A DNA stretch of 64,000 nt from an uncultured Bacteroidota bacterium (lineage in GTDB: Bacteria; Bacteroidota; Bacteroidia; Flavobacteriales; Flavobacteriaceae): the NCBI GenBank assembly GCA_902602415.1, contig CACKQW010000005.1, forward strand, positions 1-64,000, written 5' to 3'. Every line of letters begins with the position of its first letter. The stretch's first letter is position 1. Below, piece after piece: positions 1 through 8,904 of this stretch. The notes under the pieces are model-generated. The model was not told the origin of the DNA, made no database searches, and worked only from the letters and a program-made list of their open reading frames with translations. Position numbers and translations under genes: made by a program.

Positions 1-49
1 TACTATAAAAAGTAAAATTAGTTTTTTCATAATTATTGTTTTTTTTAGT

Positions 50-748
50 TTATTCCTTAATTATTTTAAAGTTTGTAAAATTTCCTGTTTCAATATTCTC
101 AACCACTAATATGTAAGTGCCTTTTTCAAAGTTTGAAATATCAATATTCTTATTTGATGTTTTGATTACTTGTTGACCAAGCATATTAAATAATGATAAT
201 TCTAACTCTTTATCAAAGACTACATTAATTGTGTTAGATGTTGGGTTTGGAAAAATAGAAATCGTCATTTCACCATCAACTGTCTCAATACTTAGCGTAG
301 CATCGTTTGCAGTCACGCTATTAATTTCTACAGCATTCTCAAAATAGTGGGTGACTGAATTGTCTACTTCATCCTCATCAGCATAATTCATCCACGTACC
401 GTCAGGTGAATCTAAAACTTGCAGTGCAGCAAAGTGAGATATTCCATTCATATCTTCATCGGCGTAATTGTATACTATCGTACCTGTATAACTTGATAAA
501 TTGTCCGATATAGTATAATGTCTTGCCATGGATTCAGCACCATTAATAGAAACTGAAGTTAAGTTTCTATCAATTGAATTTGGTCCACTAATAACCATAT
601 CACTGTTTGAATTAATTTCTAATCCCGCGACAGTTACACTTGCATTTTCAGCTACAGTTACACTTGCATTTTCACCAACAACTAATTGAGCAATCAAAGA
701 ATTAGAGAAAATAAAAACAAATAAAAAAGTAATTGTTAATTTATTCAT
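50..748 (-). CDS. Secreted protein with T9SS type A C-terminal sorting domain
   Basis: A 232-residue protein with an N-terminal signal peptide (residues 1-21, ending SNSLIAQ) and a C-terminal type IX secretion sorting domain. The last 70 residues carry the usual pattern: a FPNPTSN strand, then LFNMLGQQV, then KGTYILVVE and a final FKIIKE. The product should cross the outer membrane and be anchored or released. The middle (about 22-160) is low in recognisable motifs. It begins with an eight-residue tandem repeat (ENASVTVA twice) and carries the NYADED segment twice. The gene diverges from the SusC gene and may belong with the glycan locus, but no catalytic motif is visible. The function of the middle region is unknown. 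Confidence 0.85.
   Translation of the reverse strand: MNKLTITFLFVFIFSNSLIAQLVVGENASVTVAENASVTVAGLEINSNSDMVISGPNSIDRNLTSVSINGAESMARHYTISDNLSSYTGTIVYNYADEDMNGISHFAALQVLDSPDGTWMNYADEDEVDNSVTHYFENAVEINSVTANDATLSIETVDGEMTISIFPNPTSNTINVVFDKELELSLFNMLGQQVIKTSNKNIDISNFEKGTYILVVENIETGNFTNFKIIKE
630..674. repeat. 24-bp in-frame tandem repeat
   Basis: Two nearly identical 24-bp units start at 630 and 654, each containing ACAGTTACACTTGCATTTTC. They encode the doubled ENASVTVA just after the signal peptide of the T9SS protein. The unit is eight codons, so copy-number change would keep the frame. Confidence 0.8.
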
Positions 749-858
749 AATTTTTAATTTTAATTAGCATTGTTTTAATTAAAGAAAGTGAAATTATTTT
801 TGATTCGCAAACGTTATAGTAAAATTATTTATATTTATAATTAAACAAACTAGTCCGG

Positions 859-3800
859 ATGATAAATTCCATTTTGAAATTTATTTTTATCTTCATTTTT
901 CTTTTTTTCTACAATACAATTAGTTCTCAAGATCAGATTGTTACCGGTACAATAACCGACAATAATAACAACCCACTTCCTGGAGTAAATGTAGTTGTAG
1001 ATGCAGAGACCTACAGCGGTGCTGTTACTGATTTTGACGGTAATTTTATTGTAAAGGCAGATGCAGAGGCCACTCTAATTATTAGCTATGTTGGCTTTAT
1101 TACACAAGAGGTAAAACTCAACGGAAATAAAAACTTAAATATTAAAATGGAGGAAGATCTTTTCGGTCTTGAAGAGGTTACAGTAGTAGCCTATGGAGAG
1201 CAAAAAAAGCAAAGTGTCATTGCAGCTGTAACGTCAGTTGATCCAACTGAACTTAGGGTTCCAACAAGCAATCTTACAACCTCTTTAGCTGGCAGGGTCG
1301 CAGGGCTAATATCATACCAAAGAAGCGGTGAACCAGGAAGAGACAATGCTGAATTTTTTATTCGTGGAGTCAGTACATTTGGATATGCTAGATCTCCATT
1401 AATTCTTATCGACGGAATAGAAACTACATCCACGGATCTTGCAAGACTACAGCCCGATGATATTGCAAGTTTTTCAATAATGAAGGACGCAACCGCAACT
1501 GCACTCTACGGGGCGAGAGGGGCGAATGGGGTAATCATGGTAACTACAAAAGAGGGGAAACAAGGTAAGGTAAAACTAAATATAAGATATGAAAAAGCTT
1601 ACTCTGCAGCAGCCAGAAAAGTTTCAATTGCAGATCCAATAACCTACATGCGGTTACACAATGAAGCGTTAGCTACAAGAGAACCATTGAGCGGAAAAAT
1701 CTATTCCTTAGAAAAAATATTAATTTCTCAAGATCCAAACAGAAATAAAATGGCCTATCCTACCATCAATTGGTTTGATGAATTATTAGAAGACTATACA
1801 CTAAATAGCAGATTTAATTTTAATGTAAGTGGTGGGGGTAAAATTGCTAGATATTACTTAGCGGCAACAGTAAATACGGACAATGGGAATCTTAAAATAG
1901 AGCCTCAAAATAATTTTAATAACAATATAAATTTCAACAGAATTTCATTACGCTCAAATGTAAATATTAATCTTACTCCAACTACAGAAGTGGCAGTCAG
2001 ATTTAACGGAAACTTTGATGATTATAATGGGCCAATTAGTGGGGGTGAAGAAATTTATAGACAAGCCATGCAAACAAATCCAGTTCTATACCCTAAATAT
2101 TATGAACCGGATGCAAACTATATAAATACAACACATATTTTATTTGGGAACTATGGTCAGTTTGGTGACTATTTAAATCCTTATGCTAACATGGTTCGTG
2201 GTTACAAAGATGAAAGTTATAATAATGTCTTAGCAACGGTTGAATTAAAACAAAACTTAAATTTCATTACCCAAGGATTAAAAGCTAGAGCCCTAATTAA
2301 TACTTCTCGTTATTCCTTTTATAATTTAGAAAGAAAATATAACCCCTTTTATTACACACTTGCAAATTATGATTTTCAAAGTGACATATACTCCTTAATA
2401 GCTTTAAATCCAAATCAAGGTACCGAGTATCTTGAATACAATGAAGGTGCTAAAGTAATTTCTAATTCCGTTTACTTTGAAGGATCCTTGAATTATAATA
2501 GAATAATAAAAGAGAAACATAATATTTCTGGGATGTTAGTTGGAATTCTCCGTGAGCTGAAATATGCAAATAATGGGAATCTTCAAACCTCATTACCATA
2601 CCGAAATATTGGTCTTTCAGGTAGATTTACGTATGCGCTTGATAGTAAATATTTTGCTGAATTTAACTTCGGTTTTAATGGTTCCGAAAGATTTGCAAAA
2701 AGTGAACGATTTGGTTTTTTCCCTTCATTTGGAGTTGGATGGTATGTCTCTAATGAACCTTTTATGGAACAATATGAAGATGTAATAACAAAGCTAAAAC
2801 TAAAGGGAACTTATGGCCTAGTGGGTAATGATCAGATTGGAAGTGCAGAAGACAGATTCTTTTACATTTCACAGGTAAATTTAAATGATGGTGGAATGGG
2901 ATCTATGTTTGGGGAAGAGTTTAGTAATTATATTAATGGAGTAAGTATTGATAGATATGCTAATGACCAAATTACATGGGAAAAAGCAACGATGACAAAT
3001 ATTGGCTTTGAACTTGGGCTATTTGGAAAATTTGATATACAAGCTGATTATTTTACAGAATACCGTTCTAATATTTTAATGGACCGAGCGCAAACCCCCT
3101 CAACAATGGGGCTGCAAGCAGCAATAAGGGCTAATGTGGGTGAGGCATCATCTAAAGGCTTTGAATTTACAATAGACTATAAGGAAAGTTTTAGAAATGA
3201 ATTATATATTTCTGCTAGGGCTAATTTTTCCTATGCAACCAGCAAATATGAAGTTTATGATGAACTAGATTTTATTTCAGCTGGACTTCCTTGGAGGTCA
3301 AGAATCGGATTAAATCTTTCACAACCTTTTGGCTACATAGCTGAACGTTTATTTATTGATGAAGCAGATATAGCTAATTCTCCACTACAGACTTTTGGAG
3401 AGTACATGCCCGGTGATATTAAATATAAAGACATCAATAATGATGGTATAATTGATATAAACGACGAAGTTCCTATTGGTTATCCGACAACACCTGAAAT
3501 AATATATGGTTTTGGAATCTCCAGTAGTTATAAAAATTTAGATTTATCTTTCTTTTTTCAAGGCTCCGCCAGATCTTCATTCTTTATTGATGCCTACAGA
3601 ACTTCTCCATTTATTGATACTAGTGGAAGTGCAATAGGAAATAATGCATTATTAACAGCCTGGGCCAATGATTATTGGTCTGAAGATAACAGAAACTTAT
3701 ATGCTTCATGGCCTCGGCTTTCTGATCAACTGGTAGACAATAATAATAGGAATAGTACATGGTGGCTAAGGGATGGAGGGTTTCTGAGACTTAAATCTAT

Positions 3801-3990
3801 TGAAATTGGTTACTCTTTCAAAACAGAGAATTTTAGTAAAGTAAAACTTGATGGATTGAGATTGTATTTGTCAGGAACTAATTTATTAACCTTTAGTAAA
3901 TTTAAAATTTGGGATGTAGAAATGGGAGGAAATGGATTAGGCTACCCTATTCAAAAAGGAGTAAATTTTGGAATTAATATGAACTTTTAA
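859..3990 (+). CDS. susC: SusC/RagA-family TonB-linked outer membrane transporter
   Basis: A 1043-residue outer membrane transporter that should import glycan oligosaccharides using TonB energy. Visible in order: signal peptide (1-24), a carboxypeptidase-regulatory-like beta domain (about 27-108, VTGTITDNNNNPLPGVNV), a TonB plug domain (about 115-235) with the SusC signature FFIRGVSTFG, then DDIASFSIMKDATATALYGA and GANGVIMVTTK, and a long beta-barrel ending in an aromatic residue (NMNF). Length is normal for the family. It is followed after 1 bp by susD, the partner lipoprotein lid. Substrate is inferred from the downstream GH92 genes: alpha-mannan or high-mannose N-glycan. Confidence 0.95.
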   Translation: MINSILKFIFIFIFLFFYNTISSQDQIVTGTITDNNNNPLPGVNVVVDAETYSGAVTDFDGNFIVKADAEATLIISYVGFITQEVKLNGNKNLNIKMEEDLFGLEEVTVVAYGEQKKQSVIAAVTSVDPTELRVPTSNLTTSLAGRVAGLISYQRSGEPGRDNAEFFIRGVSTFGYARSPLILIDGIETTSTDLARLQPDDIASFSIMKDATATALYGARGANGVIMVTTKEGKQGKVKLNIRYEKAYSAAARKVSIADPITYMRLHNEALATREPLSGKIYSLEKILISQDPNRNKMAYPTINWFDELLEDYTLNSRFNFNVSGGGKIARYYLAATVNTDNGNLKIEPQNNFNNNINFNRISLRSNVNINLTPTTEVAVRFNGNFDDYNGPISGGEEIYRQAMQTNPVLYPKYYEPDANYINTTHILFGNYGQFGDYLNPYANMVRGYKDESYNNVLATVELKQNLNFITQGLKARALINTSRYSFYNLERKYNPFYYTLANYDFQSDIYSLIALNPNQGTEYLEYNEGAKVISNSVYFEGSLNYNRIIKEKHNISGMLVGILRELKYANNGNLQTSLPYRNIGLSGRFTYALDSKYFAEFNFGFNGSERFAKSERFGFFPSFGVGWYVSNEPFMEQYEDVITKLKLKGTYGLVGNDQIGSAEDRFFYISQVNLNDGGMGSMFGEEFSNYINGVSIDRYANDQITWEKATMTNIGFELGLFGKFDIQADYFTEYRSNILMDRAQTPSTMGLQAAIRANVGEASSKGFEFTIDYKESFRNELYISARANFSYATSKYEVYDELDFISAGLPWRSRIGLNLSQPFGYIAERLFIDEADIANSPLQTFGEYMPGDIKYKDINNDGIIDINDEVPIGYPTTPEIIYGFGISSSYKNLDLSFFFQGSARSSFFIDAYRTSPFIDTSGSAIGNNALLTAWANDYWSEDNRNLYASWPRLSDQLVDNNNRNSTWWLRDGGFLRLKSIEIGYSFKTENFSKVKLDGLRLYLSGTNLLTFSKFKIWDVEMGGNGLGYPIQKGVNFGINMNF

Positions 3991-3991
3991 A

Positions 3992-5932
3992 ATGAAAATA
4001 AAAAATTATTTGTTGATATCATGCTTTTTCATTTTTTATAATTGTGAGAAAGATTTTTTAAATGTTGTACCGGATAATATCGCTACAATAGATTTGGCTT
4101 TTAACAATCGTGCCACCGCAGAGAGATTTCTTTCCACTTGTTATACTTACATTCCAGAACATGCGCATGCTGAACAAAATTTTTCTCTAGTTGCAGGAGA
4201 TGAAATTTGGTACTATGCTGAAAATGATTTTTATATGAACAATGAAACCAGTTTTCGAATTGCCAAAGGACTACAAAATTCTTCATCCCCTTATTTGAAT
4301 TATTGGGATGGTGGCAGGGGGGCTCCTCACAGCCTCTATGATGGCCTTAGAGATTGTAATATTTTCTTGGAAAATCTAGTAGCTGTTCCTGGTCTGACGG
4401 AAGAGGAAAGGCAAAGATGGCTTGCTGAAGTAAAAGTGTTAAAAGCGTTTTACCATTTTTGGTTATTAAGAATGTACGGACCTATTCCAATTATTAGAGA
4501 TAATTTGTATGTGGGCGCATCCTTGGAAGAGTCTCAGGTTCCAAGAAATTCTGTTGATGAAGTTGTAGACTACATAGTTGAATTAATCGATGAGGTGATA
4601 GAAAGTAATGCACTTCCTGGCATTATTAGCTATATATATACGGAGCAAGGCAGGATAACTTTGCCCATCGCAAAGGCAATAAAAGCAAAAGCATTAGTAT
4701 TGGCCGCCAGCCCTATATTCAATGGAAATAGTGACTTTAGTGAGTTAGTTGACAGTGAGGGAAATCCGCTAGTCGATCCATCTTATGATCTAAATAAATG
4801 GGTAATCGCAAGAGATGCACTACTAGATGCCATAATTAGCGCTGAGGAAAATGGGCACTCTTTATATGAATTTAACTCACAAATTCCCATCAACGGAGAA
4901 ATAAATGATGTAATTACTCAAGAATTGAGTCATCGTGCTGGAATAACCGAGCCATTTAACAATGAAATTGTTTGGGCTTTTGAGCCTGCATGGACTGGTG
5001 ATTTACAACAATGGTGTCAACCCAGGTGGACTGCTGATCATCAAGCTTTATTTAACTACACAAAAAAATCACATGCACCTACCCTAAATATGGTGGAAAC
5101 TTTTTATTCAAAAAATGGTGTACCTATAAACGAAGATTTAAACTGGAATTATGATAATAGATACGACATTACATCTATATCTGGAAATGATGAATTTCAT
5201 AAATATTATGTTGAACAAGATTACAGCACTGCAGAGCTTCATTTAAATAGAGAACCTCGATTCTATTCAACTGTAGGGTTCGATGGAGGTAAATGGTTTT
5301 CTTTGGAAACAACAAATATTGAACAAATTCCATATTTAAATGCTAAGGCTGGAGCTCCGTCAGGAAAAAATGGTTTTGAAATTTATTCTATCACTGGATA
5401 TTTTGCAAAAAAACTGGTTCATTATGAGAACATAATTTCCTTACAAGGCTCTACTATTAAAGGATACTCATTCCCTATTATTCGTATGGCTGATCTTTAC
5501 TTGAATTATGCAGAGGCTTTAAATGAAACAAAAGAATCACCAGATTCTGAAGTTTATGAATATATTCAAATAGTAAGAAATAGAGCAGGATTGGATGTTG
5601 ATGGTGATTTAGTAAGTACTTGGTCTCAGCATTCTAGCAATCCAAATAAACCTTTATCAAAAGATGGTATGAGGGATATCATTAGACAGGAAAGAATGAT
5701 TGAATTGGCCCTGGAGGGACACAGATATTGGGATCTTAGAAGATGGAAGCTTGCTGAAGAGTTTTTTAGTAAACCTATAAGAGGGTGGAATATTTTTAGG
5801 CCTGATGTTGAAGGTTTCTACGAAGTTGAAAATATCTACTACAGGAATTTTCTTAAAAAAGATTATTTATGGCCTATTAGCCAAAATGAACTTTTAAGAA
5901 ACCCCAATTTAATTCAAAATCCAGGATGGTAA
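3992..5932 (+). CDS. susD: SusD/RagB-family glycan-binding lipoprotein
   Basis: A 646-residue surface lipoprotein that caps the SusC barrel and binds the glycan. The lipobox cysteine is about residue 19 (FFIFYNCEKDF). Family hallmarks are the N-terminal NRATAERFLSTCYTY region, the helical TPR-like core, and near the C terminus RMADLYLNYAEALNE and EGHRYWDLRRWK. It is slightly longer than typical SusD proteins (500-600). The start codon lies 2 bp after the susC stop, so the two are translated from one message. Confidence 0.95.
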   Translation: MKIKNYLLISCFFIFYNCEKDFLNVVPDNIATIDLAFNNRATAERFLSTCYTYIPEHAHAEQNFSLVAGDEIWYYAENDFYMNNETSFRIAKGLQNSSSPYLNYWDGGRGAPHSLYDGLRDCNIFLENLVAVPGLTEEERQRWLAEVKVLKAFYHFWLLRMYGPIPIIRDNLYVGASLEESQVPRNSVDEVVDYIVELIDEVIESNALPGIISYIYTEQGRITLPIAKAIKAKALVLAASPIFNGNSDFSELVDSEGNPLVDPSYDLNKWVIARDALLDAIISAEENGHSLYEFNSQIPINGEINDVITQELSHRAGITEPFNNEIVWAFEPAWTGDLQQWCQPRWTADHQALFNYTKKSHAPTLNMVETFYSKNGVPINEDLNWNYDNRYDITSISGNDEFHKYYVEQDYSTAELHLNREPRFYSTVGFDGGKWFSLETTNIEQIPYLNAKAGAPSGKNGFEIYSITGYFAKKLVHYENIISLQGSTIKGYSFPIIRMADLYLNYAEALNETKESPDSEVYEYIQIVRNRAGLDVDGDLVSTWSQHSSNPNKPLSKDGMRDIIRQERMIELALEGHRYWDLRRWKLAEEFFSKPIRGWNIFRPDVEGFYEVENIYYRNFLKKDYLWPISQNELLRNPNLIQNPGW

Positions 5933-5948
5933 ATAAAAACTTAGAATT

Positions 5949-7142
5949 ATGAAAAAATATTACAAGCTTATAATTTTTTTGCTTTTACTTGCATGTGTTG
6001 ATGATTCTGCACACGGTCCGTATGGAAGCGACAATATACCCCCTGGAATGGTGACAATCGATGATGTTATTAACACTCCGGGAGGTGCAATTATTTACTT
6101 CACTCCTCCAGCTGATGATGATCTATTGTATGTCAAAGCATCTTTTTCTGATGAAAATCAAATTGACAGAGAAGTAATAGTCTCATCAGTAATAGACTCG
6201 TTAAATATAGTTGGATTTGCCGAGCAAGGTGATTATCCTGTGGAAGTCGTAGCTGTTGACAGAGGCGAAAATGAATCAGAAGCAGTAGTTATAAATATTT
6301 CTCCTCTAGAAGCACCCATTCATGCAATTCTAAACTCAATGGTTGGTAGCCAAGACTTTGGTGGGATTAATATTGCTTACCAAAATCCTACTAGAGCTGA
6401 AGTATCCCTAAATATGTCAACGATTGACGAAGACGGAAATATTGTTTTCAGAGAATCTTTTTATACCAGTCAGGCAGATAGTTACTATAGTTTTCGTGGC
6501 TATGACCCTATTCCTACTGTATTTATTATATACGTAGAAGATAAATGGGGAAATCAAACAGCTACAAGAAGCTTTGAAATAACCCCGCTAGAAGATATTT
6601 TTTTAGATAAAGCTTTCTGGGCAATAGAATCAATGCCAGGTGATGAAAGCTTTAGTGAATATGGCTTTACAGCAAATCAAATATGGGATGGGTACTGGAG
6701 CAATCAGTGGAATTGTGGACATACAAACTTTCTCCCACTGCCACATCAACTAACTTTGGATCTAGGACAAGTAGCAAAATTAAATAGATTTAAACTATAT
6801 CAAAGAGGTGGGTCTGAACTTTACAAACATGGCAACCCAAAAAGATTCGAGATATATGGCAGATTAAATCTTGATAATCTGCCAATATATGATCCGGATG
6901 ACCCTGGAGATGGATGGATATTTTTAGGATATTTTGAATCATTTAAGCCTTCTGGTTTACCTCCAGGATCAAATACAGCAGAAGATTATGAGTTTCAAGA
7001 TAACGGAGAAGATTTTGTTTTTGATTTTGAGGCTCAACAACATGAAATTAGGTTTATAAGATTTGTTAATATTGAATCTTGGAATAATCAAATGGTTACC
7101 GTAATTGGAGAGTTGTCGTTCTGGGGTAGTTTAATAAATTAA
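5949..7142 (+). CDS. Surface lipoprotein with DUF4959, DUF5126 and DUF5000 (discoidin-like) modules
   Basis: A 397-residue lipoprotein. The lipobox is LLLLACVDD (cysteine about 16). Residues 17-115 look like DUF4959 (NIPPGMVTIDDVINTPGGA), 116-215 like DUF5126, and 220-397 like DUF5000, a galactose-binding-like beta-sandwich related to F5/8 type C domains (LPHQLTLDLGQVAKLNRFK; EIRFIRFVNIES). Such proteins follow SusD in many Bacteroidota glycan loci and are thought to help bind glycan at the surface. No catalytic motif is apparent. Domain names come from recall of family patterns, not from a search. Confidence 0.8.
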   Translation: MKKYYKLIIFLLLLACVDDSAHGPYGSDNIPPGMVTIDDVINTPGGAIIYFTPPADDDLLYVKASFSDENQIDREVIVSSVIDSLNIVGFAEQGDYPVEVVAVDRGENESEAVVINISPLEAPIHAILNSMVGSQDFGGINIAYQNPTRAEVSLNMSTIDEDGNIVFRESFYTSQADSYYSFRGYDPIPTVFIIYVEDKWGNQTATRSFEITPLEDIFLDKAFWAIESMPGDESFSEYGFTANQIWDGYWSNQWNCGHTNFLPLPHQLTLDLGQVAKLNRFKLYQRGGSELYKHGNPKRFEIYGRLNLDNLPIYDPDDPGDGWIFLGYFESFKPSGLPPGSNTAEDYEFQDNGEDFVFDFEAQQHEIRFIRFVNIESWNNQMVTVIGELSFWGSLIN

Positions 7143-7145
7143 TTT

Positions 7146-8897
7146 ATGAAATATAGCTTCTTAAAAATATTGATTTCTTTGATAGTAATATTATTTGTTT
7201 CATGTGGAGACATCGATTCAATTCATGAGCAATATTTACAAGGTGAACAGGTGTACGCAGGAAAACTAGATACACTTGAAATAAGACCCGGATATTACAG
7301 AGCACAATTAGAGGGTCAAACACAATTCCTTGGAAATTCAAATCAAATTATAATTGAATATGATGATGTAACTGATGTATATGAAATTGAACAAAATAAT
7401 ATTGAAAATGGAATTTATAAAATGATTTTACCCAATCTTGACGAAAAATCTTATGAATTCACAATTACCACACAAGACGAAATTGGAAATTTATCAGTTT
7501 CTCAAACGGTTGCTGGTTTTGCGATTGGTGATGTTTTTGTTTCTGATCAAGATCCAAGAGAGATTATTGATTTTAGTTTTGAAGATAACGGCACGTATGC
7601 AAACTTTTACGGAAATGCTCAATCCGAAAATGTGATATTTACAACGGTAGAATATGAGAATGAATCAAATGAGATTTTCAGAGATACATTATTTTTTTCG
7701 GATAATAGAATAGAACTACAGCAATTCAAACCTCAAGGAGTGTTAACAACTAAATCCGTAATACAATCTGGTTTAAATGGAATTGACTCTATCGAATTAG
7801 CTCCAATTGAATATGTTATGCCTGATCTTCCTTATAGCCAATTAAACAAATCATATCACAGTCTTGTTAATATGCCTAGTGATAATCCAGGCAACTATAA
7901 TAATGCAAATCCAATTGAATTTCTGTTTGATGGAAATATCGAATGGAATGGTGATGATACGCAAACTTATAACTCTGGACCTGCTAATGTGCCTAGCCAC
8001 TTTACCATTGATCTAGGTGTAAAGACAACATTAAGAAGAGTAGATATAAATATGATTGACCCGGAAATAACTCCAAATTATAATGCTACAAATGTTCAAG
8101 TTTGGGGAAAAGATAATATTAGTTTTGCAGAAACACCTATTGGAGATCAAGAAGACTTTGTAAACGCTGGATGGATTCTATTACATGAAGAGGAAATTAA
8201 TGGATCTGAAACAGATCTCGCTAGCTTTGTAGTAGAGCCTACATTTTCACCAACCAGATTTATAAGGATTAGAACTACATCTTCTGTTTCAAATGATGGA
8301 TTTAAATTTACCGAACTTGGCTTTTACGGAGAAGATACTCAACCCATTGAGATTAGTAAAGAAAATATGACAATAGTTCCTATGCCCAGCGATAATCCTG
8401 GTACAGCATATGGTGCTAATCCTTCCGCATATCTTTTTGATAATAATAATTTATATTCTAGTGACGAATTTGGTTACCATTCAGGTGAAAATGCAATACC
8501 TGGTTATTTCACTGTGGATTTAGGTTCAAGTACTTATTTACAAATCTTAGATTTGGATTTTAGACCTACATGGAGCTTTAATGGAAATACGCCTACTGAA
8601 ATTGAAATTTGGAGTAGAGAAAATCTAGTAAATGCTGAAACAGGCACTAACTTTGAAATCTCTGGAAACGATGTAATTTCAGACCCTACAAGTACTGAAT
8701 TATTAGAAGCAGCAGGTTGGGCAATGATCCATAATTCAAATCTAGATGGAGAAAATATTAGTTCTGCTGAGCTGGAAATTAATAGTGAAATTAAATCTAG
8801 ATATATTAAAATTAGATATGTAAATACAGTCGGTGGAAGTGGGTGTCAATTTATAGAAATTGGAGCTTTGGGATTTGGATCTTTTATTGAAAACTAA
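7146..8897 (+). CDS. Surface lipoprotein with DUF4998 and two discoidin-like domains
   Basis: A 583-residue lipoprotein with lipobox LFVSCGDID (cysteine about 20). Residues 21-120 fit DUF4998 (HEQYLQGEQVYAGKLDTLEI). Two related discoidin-like sandwiches follow at about 235-395 and 408-580. Both open with MPSDNPG and contain (F/V)TIDLG- or FTVDLG-type strands and (T/S)RFIRIR or SRYIKIR near the end, so they look like an internal duplication. The probable role is surface glycan binding for the mannan locus. The gene starts 3 bp after the previous stop and slightly overlaps the upstream in-frame extension of the next gene. Confidence 0.8.
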   Translation: MKYSFLKILISLIVILFVSCGDIDSIHEQYLQGEQVYAGKLDTLEIRPGYYRAQLEGQTQFLGNSNQIIIEYDDVTDVYEIEQNNIENGIYKMILPNLDEKSYEFTITTQDEIGNLSVSQTVAGFAIGDVFVSDQDPREIIDFSFEDNGTYANFYGNAQSENVIFTTVEYENESNEIFRDTLFFSDNRIELQQFKPQGVLTTKSVIQSGLNGIDSIELAPIEYVMPDLPYSQLNKSYHSLVNMPSDNPGNYNNANPIEFLFDGNIEWNGDDTQTYNSGPANVPSHFTIDLGVKTTLRRVDINMIDPEITPNYNATNVQVWGKDNISFAETPIGDQEDFVNAGWILLHEEEINGSETDLASFVVEPTFSPTRFIRIRTTSSVSNDGFKFTELGFYGEDTQPIEISKENMTIVPMPSDNPGTAYGANPSAYLFDNNNLYSSDEFGYHSGENAIPGYFTVDLGSSTYLQILDLDFRPTWSFNGNTPTEIEIWSRENLVNAETGTNFEISGNDVISDPTSTELLEAAGWAMIHNSNLDGENISSAELEINSEIKSRYIKIRYVNTVGGSGCQFIEIGALGFGSFIEN

Positions 8898-8904
8898 CAC
8901 ATAT

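Noticed and set aside
749-858. Divergent promoter between the T9SS protein and susC
   Set aside because: TATATTTA at 830-837 is one base off the consensus and the nearest TTTG is too far upstream; a promoter must exist here but I cannot place it.
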